Assembly: GCF_044891285.1 (NCBI RefSeq)
Contig: NZ_JAUIYO010000026.1
Location: 1-15,320 of the forward strand
Source: Pseudobacillus lumedeiriae
GTDB lineage: Bacteria; Bacillota; Bacilli; Bacillales; Domibacillaceae
Length of the DNA stretch: 15,320 nt
Direction: 5' to 3'
Below, piece by piece: positions 6,505-13,659 of the stretch (positions are counted from its first letter, which is position 1; each line of letters begins with the position of its first letter). Position numbers and translations under genes: made by a program. The notes beneath the pieces were generated by a model. That model was not told where the DNA came from. It ran no database searches and saw only the letters and a list, made by a program, of their open reading frames with translations.

Positions 6505-8245
6505 TAACCTTCACTCCATTGCTATTAAATAATCTAGCCATGTCGCCGCTGTTATTCCAAATGTTAGCTGTCGTCCATTTTAAATATGTTGGGGGCTGGT
6601 GTTTCGCACTCTGTCCAGAGGTAATATAAACCGTTGCGCCTGGCTTCAATACATACCCATCAGGGAAAGTGTATTTCTGATTGCCTTCCACACTCACCAA
6701 TTGCCATCCAGTCATATTAATATTCGCCTTGCCAAAGTTCTTAATACCAACCTTTTCACCAGCTAAATCTTTAGATACAATTCGTGCATCACCAGTCGTA
6801 GGAGTAGGAGCTGGTGTCGGAGTAGGATTAGGTGCTGGAGGTTGAGGAGCCGGCGTTATCGTACCTTGCCATGGCTTCGCCAACACAGAATACGTCTTAC
6901 CATCTGTCTTAACAACGATATCACCTGATTCAGCCGTAGAATAAAGCTTCGATCCAGCAGCCTTCAATCTGCTAACCACTTCATCCGTCGGGTGGCCATA
7001 AGAGTTATCCTTACCATAAGATAAAATCGTTACTGCCGGCTTCACCGCATTCACAAAGGCCTGCGATGTACTAGTCTTCGCTCCATGATGACCAGCTTTC
7101 AAAATCGTACTCTTCACATCAAATTTCGTGATCATATCTTCTTCAACCTTCACATCAGCGTCACCTGTCAAAAGGTAACTAACACCGCCATAGGTTAACT
7201 TGAGAACAATTGAATTTTCGTTATTATCACTTGCATTACGATCCCCGGAGTTCAGAACCTGGACCTTCAACGCAGGATCAATAGAAAGAGCTTGTCCTGT
7301 CTTAGGAACTTCAAACGCAATATTCTTAGTATCAATCAAGCTTAAAAACTCGTGATAAGTCTCTGTAGTATGAACTTTTCCGCTGTCTAAAACCTTCTTA
7401 ACCGGAATCGACTGTAATACATTAATCAATCCACCGATGTGATCCGCATCAGGATGAGTGGCCACGACTACATCAATAGAAGTAACTCCCGCTTTCTTCA
7501 AATAAGCTACAACCTTCTCACCTGCGGAACGCTTGCCGCCATCGACTAAAATCGTCTTTCCATTAGGAGTTTGAATTAATATCGAATCCCCTTGATCTAC
7601 ATCGATAAAATGAGCAAACATCTCTTTCGCCGGCTTGAACTTGTCGTCAAGATAACGAGCCATGAAAGCAGAGAAATGCTGACGCGATAAATTAACACCC
7701 GGCTTAAACGATCCATCGCTATAACCAGCTGTAATACCGTTGGCTGCTAACGCTGAAATAGAATCGTGCGCCCAATGATCCGCGCGAACATCCGTAAAAG
7801 CAATCGGATAGCTTCCTTTCAAATCATAAGCAAGCGCCAATATCTTGGCCATCTGAGCACGCGTCAAAAAACCTTGAGGATCAAAATACTTCTGACCCTT
7901 CGCATTCACCTTACCGTTAATAAAACCTAACTGAACAGCCTTTGCAATCTCCCCATAACGCGGAGTTCCCGGCTTCGCATCAATAAATCCAGGATCAGGA
8001 ACGTTAGAAAAATCAGTAACACCCTTTTCCCGTAAAATCATCTGCACAGCCTGCAAACGAGTAATAGGATTATCCGGCTTAAAAGTGCCGTCAGGATAAC
8101 CCATAATAATTCCTTTAGAAGTTAAAAATTCAATCTCACTCTTAAAAGAAGTAACATCTTTAAAACCGCTGTTGGCACTCGCTACCTGAATATTAGCAGC
8201 CAGCAAAAACATAGCCATCAACACAGAAAAAATATTCTTAAACAA
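6491..8245 (-). CDS. secreted SLH-domain/ComEC-type metallo-beta-lactamase/lamin-tail protein
   Basis: A 584-residue modular exoprotein. A signal peptide (~1-24, cleavage probably after ASA) is followed by three S-layer homology domains (~28-70, 85-140, 150-200; repeated GxIxGYPDGTFKPDxPITRxQ pattern) that anchor to cell-wall polysaccharide. The metallo-beta-lactamase fold (~209-455) has IDVDQGDSILI, ATHPDADHIGG with the HxDxDH-type metal motif (H264-H269), LLTGDAD, KAGHHGAKTST and SYGHPTDEV, the set seen in the ComEC/Rec2 C-terminal domain. A Pro/Thr/Ala-rich linker (~462-485) leads to a lamin-tail domain (~486-584, containing GWQLVS and YTFPDGYVLKPGATV). Surface-anchored hydrolysis of DNA or another phosphodiester is a reasonable guess; the substrate is not shown. 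The start is TTG, supported by AAAGGGGG seven bases upstream and by the signal peptide. Base composition is visibly richer in GC than the neighbouring transporter. Confidence 0.93.
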   Translation of the reverse strand: MFKNIFSVLMAMFLLAANIQVASANSGFKDVTSFKSEIEFLTSKGIIMGYPDGTFKPDNPITRLQAVQMILREKGVTDFSNVPDPGFIDAKPGTPRYGEIAKAVQLGFINGKVNAKGQKYFDPQGFLTRAQMAKILALAYDLKGSYPIAFTDVRADHWAHDSISALAANGITAGYSDGSFKPGVNLSRQHFSAFMARYLDDKFKPAKEMFAHFIDVDQGDSILIQTPNGKTILVDGGKRSAGEKVVAYLKKAGVTSIDVVVATHPDADHIGGLINVLQSIPVKKVLDSGKVHTTETYHEFLSLIDTKNIAFEVPKTGQALSIDPALKVQVLNSGDRNASDNNENSIVLKLTYGGVSYLLTGDADVKVEEDMITKFDVKSTILKAGHHGAKTSTSQAFVNAVKPAVTILSYGKDNSYGHPTDEVVSRLKAAGSKLYSTAESGDIVVKTDGKTYSVLAKPWQGTITPAPQPPAPNPTPTPAPTPTTGDARIVSKDLAGEKVGIKNFGKANINMTGWQLVSVEGNQKYTFPDGYVLKPGATVYITSGQSAKHQPPTYLKWTTANIWNNSGDMARLFNSNGVKVSEVR

Positions 8246-8324
8246 GCCAAATCCCCCTTTTCACAAATTCCAATCTAATGATAACACTCCAGAAATAACA
8301 ATAGATATCCAAATAAAACTAAAG

Positions 8325-8336
8325 GAACGTATGTTC
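8325..8336. promoter_or_regulatory. possible LexA/DinR (SOS) box
   Basis: GAAC-GTAT-GTTC fits the Bacillus SOS-box core GAACRNRYGTTY; the base before it is G rather than the consensus C. It lies ~80 bases upstream of the SLH-MBL gene start. No clear sigma-A promoter can be placed relative to it, and a 12-base motif of this kind can arise by chance. Confidence 0.35.
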
Positions 8337-8376
8337 TATTTTAAACGAAAGAGATCCTATTTGAAAGCAAAAAAAC

Positions 8377-8405
8377 AAAAAGTACGGAAAGAATCCTCTC
8401 CGCAC
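8377..8405 (-). terminator. intrinsic terminator behind the remnant gene at 8426-8542
   Basis: On the minus strand, GTGCGGAGAG (8405-8396), a GATT loop and CTTTCCGTAC form a ten-pair stem with two G-U pairs, followed by TTTTTG. It follows the remnant reading frame and implies that a minus-strand gene once ended here. Confidence 0.6.
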
Positions 8406-8425
8406 AATCCATTTTTACATTTCTT

Positions 8426-8542
8426 TAAACCAGCATTACATCCAATTAATACTAAATCTTTATAATCAAAACCAGGTGAGATAGCACGCGTGGCTATCAC
8501 AGTATCTGGCGAAGGTGGGGCCGATACTTCTTTGCTGTTCAC
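8426..8542 (-). pseudogene. probable gene remnant, C-terminal part of a cupin-like (DUF985-type) protein
   Basis: The minus-strand frame encodes ~39 residues including TVIATRAISPGFDYKDLVLI, which resembles the C-terminal VGCTVAPGFDFxDFEL segment of DUF985 cupin proteins. The likeness is from memory and rests on ~20 residues. An in-frame TAA stands directly upstream of the GTG, no RBS is evident, and the frame runs into the terminator at 8377-8405. A deleted gene that kept its 3' end and terminator would explain this. The alternative is a chance ORF. The rest of 8246-8630 holds no other gene. Confidence 0.35.
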
Positions 8543-8630
8543 TTATTTATTTTTATTCTCATTCAATTGTATATCACCGATCTTCTTCATGATAAACTAA
8601 CCACTAGAATTCAAGAGAAAGGCGACTGAC

Positions 8631-8798
8631 ATGGAAGAGAAAAAATATGACCTAACAATCGTTTACGATTACAAAGAACGACCCGATATCGTTTCTGGCC
8701 GCTGCGACAATTGCGGGAACGCTCAATTTAAAAGCTCAATGAAAAATACAATTTTCCTCAGAGAATGCCGTGAATGTGGCATGAAGAAAAGTATTTAA
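8631..8798 (+). CDS. small zinc-ribbon protein, 55 residues
   Basis: A short frame encoding 55 residues, with an acidic/basic N-terminus (MEEKKYDLTIVYDYKERPD) and two CxxC knuckles, CDNCG (C25, C28) and CRECG (C46, C49), separated by 17 residues, as in a zinc ribbon. AAAGG lies eight bases before the ATG. Paired CxxCG motifs and a good RBS argue that it is real despite its size. It stands alone: the upstream remnant is on the other strand and the next gene is 361 bases away. It is soluble and of unknown function; binding to nucleic acid or to a protein partner would be usual for such folds. A weak promoter, TTGTAT-17-TGATAA, may lie at ~8567-8595. Confidence 0.7.
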   Translation: MEEKKYDLTIVYDYKERPDIVSGRCDNCGNAQFKSSMKNTIFLRECRECGMKKSI

Positions 8799-9159
8799 CC
8801 TCCTATACAATAAAAGTTGAGATGATGCCAGGCATTGCCTGGTCTATCCCCCTACTTGATAACAAAAATCCCTTATGCTCTTCTTCCATATTGAAGTCAT
8901 CGAGAAACTATTCGTAACTATCCCCCATAAGTTATGAGACTTTCAAAACCTCCAAAAAAGCCGATCCTCCTAAGTTAAGAAATTATCACTTACAGCAATA
9001 CTGCAGAAGCCGTACAAAACAACGGCGAGCCTATTTATACAAATCAAGAACACACTCCTTTTGTACCATATGGTAATATAGTAAATATTAACCAAAAAAA
9101 TATCAGACCATGGAATTTTAAAACACACAGCTGATAGATCAAGAAAGAGAGGAAGCTGG
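8799..9159. other. intergenic region without a recognisable gene
   Basis: The stretch holds two palindromes: CCAGGC-ATT-GCCTGG (8828-8842), which lacks a T-run on either side and so is not a standard terminator, and TACCATATGGTA (9064-9075). The latter overlaps TGGTAATAT (9071-9079), an extended -10-like sequence that could serve the lipoprotein gene; no -35 is evident. Confidence 0.4.
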
Positions 9160-10674
9160 ATGAAAGGCATCTTTTTAGCAATTATAGTCACATTCCTTTT
9201 TTTAACCGGATGCAGTAAAGATCCCATTATAAAAGAGGAAAAGGAAGAAGTTAAAAAAACAGAAAATGTAGAGGAAACCTTAGCAACACCTTCGGAATCA
9301 AAAGAAGCAGAATCAGAAAAACCTTCCGCCTTGAGTGCTTATTACGACATCGTCGTTGAAATGATCGAACCTCATGGTATTCTGACTGAAGACAATGGAG
9401 AAAATCAAGGGCTAGCATATGCTAATTTAATCGACTTTAACGGCGATGATTTACCAGAACTGTACATGATTTCAGCACAGATTACCGATGAATTTCATTA
9501 CAAAGAAGAAGTATGGACATACAAAAATGACAAGGCGGCCGAAATCTTTTCAAAACAGTATAAGAATGAAGGCAGGAGTGGAGATATTTCCTCACGTTCC
9601 ATTGCAACAGTAGATTCAAAATCATATTTAGTAGACACAGGCGGCTATTCCGCCGGAAGCCGGGGAAACGATCCAAGTATATCCGAATATCTTCAGAGGC
9701 ATATTTTCCTATCCTTAGAGGGAACTGCTTTTGTAGAAAAGGACAATGTAATGGCTATAGAACAATACTATGAAGACAGCGACAAACCCCGTATGATATA
9801 TGAACAGAGAAAAAATGATACAGTGGACGAAATAACAGCAAAAGAATACAAAACAATACTAAAGAAATATAACAGCGACAGCAGCTTAATGCTGATTCTT
9901 GATGACACCGGTTCAAAATCGCTTAATTTCGCTGTCTCAAATAATAAAGAAACAATTAAAACATTTCTTCGCTCGCTAGATCCGGGAAAGTTTCCAAAAC
10001 TGAGCGATGGTATTTCCTCAAGCTTGGAAAAGCCTATGAAAAATATTTATGATGATCTTACAACGGATGAAAAAAGGGACCTTATTGAATACTTGTATCA
10101 ATTTTCTAATAGCCGCAATATAAACGTCAAGAAAGATGACGGGACTCAAGTGATAGAAGCCATAGCTAACGGCTTATATTATCAGTCGTTCATCGATGTA
10201 TCCATTGATTCGCTGGAGGATCAATCAATCATCGACGACAGTTTTTCCTATGTCGCATACCCAGCTGACCGGATCAGCGAACTAGCAGAAAAATTGTTTG
10301 GTACTGCTGTTGAGCGAAAAGATTACGGGCTGTATGCAAAATATAAAGATGAAATTTTTTATTTGTTGGACGAAGGAACTAATAGAGGTGCCAGCTCTCC
10401 CCAGGTAGAGAAGTTTATTTCAATAGGCGACGACCTTTATTATGCGCAATTCACTATCTATGAATTTGAATTTAATGAAAAAGATCCAGAAGAATTAAAT
10501 TATCTCGCTCCAAAAGAAGTATGGACCGATGCTGAATTCACAGATTCGTATGAATCAGAAAAAGGATATGCAATTTTAAAAGAAGCAGAGCAAGACGGTG
10601 AAAAGACATGGCATCTTGTTATATTTGACAGAAACGGAGAAGTATTAAACAGTAAAGAGCTTGAATCATTTTAA
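9160..10674 (+). CDS. lipoprotein of unknown function
   Basis: A 504-residue protein with a type II signal peptide: MKGIFLAIIVTFLFLTGC, lipobox LTGC with the lipidated Cys at 18. A charged, low-complexity tether rich in Glu, Lys and Ser (~19-58) would hold the rest outside the membrane. Residues 92-100 (DFNGDDLPE) look like a calcium-binding DxNxDxxxE loop of the kind seen in FG-GAP/EF-hand-like extracellular proteins. The remainder is acidic, with many Tyr and Asp, and I recognise no catalytic domain. A Shine-Dalgarno GAGAGG lies seven bases before the ATG. It is monocistronic: its own terminator follows, and neighbours are on other transcripts. No function can be assigned from sequence or context. 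Confidence 0.9.
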   Translation: MKGIFLAIIVTFLFLTGCSKDPIIKEEKEEVKKTENVEETLATPSESKEAESEKPSALSAYYDIVVEMIEPHGILTEDNGENQGLAYANLIDFNGDDLPELYMISAQITDEFHYKEEVWTYKNDKAAEIFSKQYKNEGRSGDISSRSIATVDSKSYLVDTGGYSAGSRGNDPSISEYLQRHIFLSLEGTAFVEKDNVMAIEQYYEDSDKPRMIYEQRKNDTVDEITAKEYKTILKKYNSDSSLMLILDDTGSKSLNFAVSNNKETIKTFLRSLDPGKFPKLSDGISSSLEKPMKNIYDDLTTDEKRDLIEYLYQFSNSRNINVKKDDGTQVIEAIANGLYYQSFIDVSIDSLEDQSIIDDSFSYVAYPADRISELAEKLFGTAVERKDYGLYAKYKDEIFYLLDEGTNRGASSPQVEKFISIGDDLYYAQFTIYEFEFNEKDPEELNYLAPKEVWTDAEFTDSYESEKGYAILKEAEQDGEKTWHLVIFDRNGEVLNSKELESF

Positions 10675-10701
10675 AACTATTTCAACAATAATATACCCAA
10701 G

Positions 10702-10735
10702 AACAGACCATCCCATATAAGATGATCTGTTTTTG
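10702..10735 (+). terminator. intrinsic terminator of the lipoprotein gene
   Basis: AACAGACCATC (10702-10712), an eight-base loop and GATGATCTGTT (10721-10731) pair over eleven positions with one C-A mismatch, followed by the T-run to 10734. It starts 28 bases after the stop codon. Confidence 0.8.
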
Positions 10736-10851
10736 GACTAACATTTATTATTTACATAACGCTCGTTATCAGTACAGAAAAGAACCCTCATAAACAGATC
10801 ATTTTTGCTGCCTGTTCAATTAAAGCGAAAATTGATTTAGTATTCAGATAC

Positions 10852-11046
10852 TTATTTTAGTGCTAATACGAGGGTACTATTAGTTTTATTTTGCAAATGT
10901 TTTTGATAAACCACGATGAGTTCATCTAACTCTTGACTGCAAAAAAGGGTGTCATAACTATTTAATCCAGTTAACCTTACCGTTTGGACCAATTCCCTTT
11001 TTAGTTGATTGATTCTGCTTTCTAAATTGTCCACTTCCATACACAC
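10852..11046 (-). CDS. Spo0E-family aspartyl-phosphate phosphatase
   Basis: A 64-residue protein that is essentially one Spo0E-like helical hairpin: LESRINQLKRELVQTVRLTGLNSYDTLFCSQELDELIVVYQK. The SQELDELI signature, with its Ser and the two acidic residues, is the family's active-site segment. Members dephosphorylate Spo0A~P and delay sporulation. The start is probably GTG at 11046, seven bases after AGGAGG (11059-11054). The ATG at 11040 is a second choice with 13-base spacing; an ATG at 11070 lies upstream of the RBS and is unlikely. A nine-pair hairpin (11081-11057) covers half of the Shine-Dalgarno. The gene stands alone, and which response regulator it acts on cannot be read from the sequence. 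Confidence 0.88.
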   Translation of the reverse strand: MCMEVDNLESRINQLKRELVQTVRLTGLNSYDTLFCSQELDELIVVYQKHLQNKTNSTLVLALK

Positions 11047-11056
11047 CGGTAATCCT

Positions 11057-11081
11057 CCTAAAATATGCATTTTATTTTAGG
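11057..11081 (-). promoter_or_regulatory. hairpin covering the Spo0E-like gene's ribosome-binding site
   Basis: On the minus strand, CCTAAAATA (11081-11073), a seven-base loop and TATTTTAGG (11065-11057) form a perfect nine-pair stem. Its 3' arm contains the first AGG of the AGGAGG Shine-Dalgarno. The stem is AU-rich, so it should melt easily and modulate rather than abolish translation. Confidence 0.45.
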
Positions 11082-11458
11082 CAACTCAGCCATCATAGTT
11101 AAAAAACCTTAGACCTGTAGTTTTGCGTCCTTATTTTTCAATAAGTTTGCCTTTTCTTGTTAAATATTACCGTAATACGATTACTAAATTTGTCGGATTA
11201 TGTTGTTTCTATTTGAATAATTTTGGTCTCTTTTTTGAATGTTAATGAATGCATGATCTTTAACAATATGACCTTTTAGTTAGATAAGATCTCTAAGCGT
11301 CAAATGAATACTCCAAAAATTCCTTATCTCACAAAGAGTTTCATTCTTCATCTCGCTTCTTCTCTATGCAGGATTGTATGCACTGTTGATTTAACAAGGT
11401 TTCTGGCCCTCAAATTAGCCTAGTGGCTGCATAAAAAAGTGAGGTTTTATACATTCAG
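11082..11458. other. AT-rich intergenic region without a recognisable gene
   Basis: I see no ORF with an RBS, no RNA gene and no strong terminator. On the minus strand, ATAAAA-CCTCAC-TTTTTTAT near 11430-11450 is a weak hairpin with a T-run, just past the 3' end of the broken gene, and may be a poor terminator for it. Confidence 0.4.
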
Positions 11459-11864
11459 TTAAGCTGTTACTGCAGTAATTTTAGGTGCATCGCAAGAAAT
11501 GACATCAATAATGTGATTTAAACAGCAAAATTGATAGTGAACAAAATTTGCAGGTAAACATATATCTTCTCTTTCAATCGTGGCTGATTCAATAAAATCC
11601 AAGTACTTTGACTTAGTATATATCCGAAAAACTTCTCCCTTTGATATTTCATTGTCATCTAGACAATCAAAACATTCATTGATCACAGAATACGATACAT
11701 AAAACATCAAAATCTATTTGTATCGGTGACAAATGTTTTATACCTAAACCAACATTGACCTCCTTACTCCTTCCAATAAGTAATCTCAATGAATTATCTT
11801 CAGGTTCAAGTAATTTCTCCAAGTAAATATATCCGCTCCAGTCCATCAATTCACAGAAATTCAT
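11459..11864 (-). pseudogene. small hypothetical gene broken by a single-base frameshift
   Basis: Two overlapping minus-strand frames read as one protein. The first (from ATG at 11864) gives MNFCELMDWSGYIYLEKLLE and continues to SPIQIDFDV; the second gives YVSYSVINECFDCLDDNEIS and ends near IIDVISCDAPKI. Removing one T from the T4 run at 11704-11701 joins them as DFDV-YVSYSV and yields 405 bases, exactly 134 codons plus stop. GAGGA lies ~11 bases before the ATG. The protein would be small, acidic and soluble. The layout recalls the small orphan and immunity-like proteins common in Bacillus, but I cannot assign a family. Either the gene is dead, or the run is a sequencing or assembly error. 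Confidence 0.7.
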
Positions 11865-12193
11865 TGGTTATCAGTCCTCATGTATTTTAAAGGTTTTCAA
11901 AACAGCAAAACTTCAGTTAACACAGTAAGCATACCTACAATAAATAAGATGGTAGCCCCTGCGCGCTAACGCTTGCCCACCGCTGCTCGCTCCGAGGCTG
12001 TATCCCCTTATTAAGTACAATAAGCTCCCCTATATAATTATTAGGTTTATAATCACTATTTGCTAAATTCAAACACTAAAAGACCCCCAGTACGGGGGCA
12101 AGCAAAGTAAGGAGTAGAGCCTCTGACCCTCTAAACGCGAGCAAGCAGGCTAACGCCTATAATATAAGGGCGACACACCATGAGACACTTTTA
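11865..12193. other. intergenic region downstream of the replication gene
   Basis: No gene is visible. The stretch holds a GC-rich island at ~11953-12003, rich in GCGC, GCTAACGC and GCTCGCTCC words and set in AT-rich sequence, the rep terminator at 12078-12098, and a further GC-rich stretch at ~12134-12155 with the small hairpin AGGC-TAAC-GCCT. Such islands beside a rep gene may be part of an origin or the scar of an integration. Confidence 0.4.
12078..12098 (-). terminator. intrinsic terminator of the replication gene
   Basis: On the minus strand, CCCCC-GTACT-GGGGG (12098-12084) is followed by TCTTTT. It is a short, very GC-rich stem ~95 bases beyond the rep stop codon. Confidence 0.65.
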
Positions 12194-13495
12194 TCATAGT
12201 TGTTTCAACAAACGATAAAGATGGGATCGATGCACGCCTAATAGCTTAGCCAACTCAGCTTTCGTTGCTTTAGGATGTCTCTCTATCGCTTGCTGCAGCT
12301 GCCATAGTTTATCCTCAGTCTTATCTTTCTGCTGCTCTAAATACTCCTCACGCGCAACAACGCCCTGCTCACGACGCTTTTCTGTCACACGCTTCTTATC
12401 ACGCACTCTCTTACGTCTGCGCTTCTCATTGCCATCAATGATCGTCCGTAAGTGTTCCTGTTCCTCTGTCGTGATCTCCAGCCATTTAATAATCGTTGCA
12501 TTCTTTAAATTGTATCCAGCGCCAGGATAGCCCTTGGCGATCGCTTCTTCATTTGCCTTCGCATCACTCTTCGCGATCCATGCCTTTTCTGCACTCCTAG
12601 TCGCTCGTATAACCTCGCGTTCTGGCAAAGGCTCTTTAAACTCGCTATTAAACTCTAGCATCTGTTCCAAGGCATCTGCTGTATCATCCGTCAAACAGCA
12701 GCTCCAATACCGGTATAAAAAGCAAAATAACTCCCGATGCCCCTGCACATCATAATCCCGTAAGTGTACTAACCGAACCAAATCTAGCAGCCTGGAGTAA
12801 TGCAAATTACGCACGTTATGTAAATGAACAATCTTGGGCTTACGTCCAGGCTTCTTAGGCTGCGCCGGGGCCAGCTCCGGCAAGTAATCCCCCTGCAAAT
12901 CACGCAATACATACCGGTAATCATGCCGATACTGCACGACTACCTCTTGTCCGTTTTTCGAATTAACCGAACCAGCAACCCGAAACACTCGCGTCGCATC
13001 AATAGACTTCGTATCTGCTCCGACGTACTGCAGCTGCTCGCAAAAGTAATTCTGGATCGCCTGCCACAAAGGCAACGCCTTATAAGGTACAGGCTCTAAC
13101 ATCCATATACAAACCAGCCCGCGACCCGAAAAAATAATAATATTCGGATTCGGCAAAGTCTCTTGGAAAATCTCTAAATCTAGCTTCCCAACAACCCAAG
13201 CCGGATCGAAATTCAACAGATGACAATCCACGTCCACGTATAACGCCCGTAATTGCCTTATATTCTCGATTCGCCGCTGCGGCTTATAAAATGTATTCTG
13301 ACTAAAATAAACGTCCTCACCGAGCCACTCAGACATCTCTGAAGCTAACTGTTCTGGTCTATAGTGATACTGCTTCCACGCCCCCGACTTTTCCTTTCTC
13401 GCGAGAGTGATCCATCCATCTGCTTGTTTGTGATGAAAAAGAACGTGTCCTTTCGCCCGATCAAGAGACGTTTCCTCCAATTTTAAATTTTCCAT
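12194..13495 (-). CDS. replication protein with primase-polymerase (AEP)-like motifs and C-terminal HTH
   Basis: A 433-residue basic protein. Residues ~50-185 carry an AEP-like set: LRALYVDVDCH (acidic pair D88, D90), IIIFSGRGLVCIW (~120-132) and DATRVFRVAGSVNSKNG (D166 onward), matching the order acidic motif, SGxGL motif, D-x-x-R-(V/L)-x-R-x-x-G-(S/T)-x-N-x-K of plasmid-type primase/replication proteins. The usual His after SGRGL is absent. A linker with PKKPGRKPK (~213-221) precedes a helical region. A long charged stretch (~350-395, EKRRRKRVRDKKRVTEKRRE) and a helix-turn-helix (~409-433, TKAELAKLLGVHRSHLYRLL) complete it. The start at ATG 13495 has GGAGG eight bases upstream; an in-frame GTG at 13510 overlaps that RBS. 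No partition, mobilisation or integrase gene is adjacent, so this may be a relic of an integrated replicon. GC content is visibly above that of the flanks. Confidence 0.75.
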   Translation of the reverse strand: MENLKLEETSLDRAKGHVLFHHKQADGWITLARKEKSGAWKQYHYRPEQLASEMSEWLGEDVYFSQNTFYKPQRRIENIRQLRALYVDVDCHLLNFDPAWVVGKLDLEIFQETLPNPNIIIFSGRGLVCIWMLEPVPYKALPLWQAIQNYFCEQLQYVGADTKSIDATRVFRVAGSVNSKNGQEVVVQYRHDYRYVLRDLQGDYLPELAPAQPKKPGRKPKIVHLHNVRNLHYSRLLDLVRLVHLRDYDVQGHRELFCFLYRYWSCCLTDDTADALEQMLEFNSEFKEPLPEREVIRATRSAEKAWIAKSDAKANEEAIAKGYPGAGYNLKNATIIKWLEITTEEQEHLRTIIDGNEKRRRKRVRDKKRVTEKRREQGVVAREEYLEQQKDKTEDKLWQLQQAIERHPKATKAELAKLLGVHRSHLYRLLKQL

Positions 13496-13517
13496 AAAAA
13501 AATCCTCCACTAAATGA

Positions 13518-13546
13518 AGGACATTCGCATCGATATATGATAAAAT
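13518..13546 (+). promoter_or_regulatory. possible promoter for an RNA antisense to the rep leader
   Basis: AGGACA (13518-13523), exactly 17 bases and TAAAAT (13541-13546): 4/6 and 5/6 consensus matches. It points away from rep into a 95-base stretch ending in a strong terminator-like stem-loop, with no ORF between. Confidence 0.35.
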
Positions 13547-13552
13547 AAACCC

Positions 13553-13645
13553 ACAAACCTTATATCGAGGGAGTAATCCTTCAAACTTCTCGAAAAATCC
13601 CTGGAGCGGCCAAACTCATATAGGGATTTTTCTTATTTTATTTTT
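13553..13645 (+). ncRNA. candidate countertranscript RNA opposite the rep leader
   Basis: If the promoter at 13518-13546 is used, an RNA of ~90 nucleotides would start near 13553 and end in the T-rich tract after the 13592-13632 stem-loop. It would be complementary to any rep mRNA starting upstream of 13640. The rep leader also has the inverted repeat TATATCGA/TCGATATA (13568-13561 and 13537-13530). This layout matches antisense-controlled plasmid rep genes, but the rep promoter itself is not clear. Confidence 0.3.
13592..13632. terminator. terminator-like stem-loop between rep and the Cys-rich gene
   Basis: GAAAAATCCCT (13592-13602), a 19-base loop and AGGGATTTTTC (13622-13632). The stem is perfect. 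On the plus strand it is followed by TTATTTTATTTTT; on the minus strand the T-run lies inside the 3' arm. It can end the Cys-rich gene transcript 28 bases past its stop, the proposed antisense RNA, or both. Confidence 0.7.
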
Positions 13646-13659
13646 AAAATAGCCAACTA

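Noticed and set aside
8970..9227. 85-residue minus-strand frame upstream of the lipoprotein
   Set aside because: It overlaps the lipoprotein signal peptide, has no RBS, and lacks family features.
12534..13099. Plus-strand frames inside the replication gene
   Set aside because: Antisense shadows of a gene with conserved motifs and a strong RBS.
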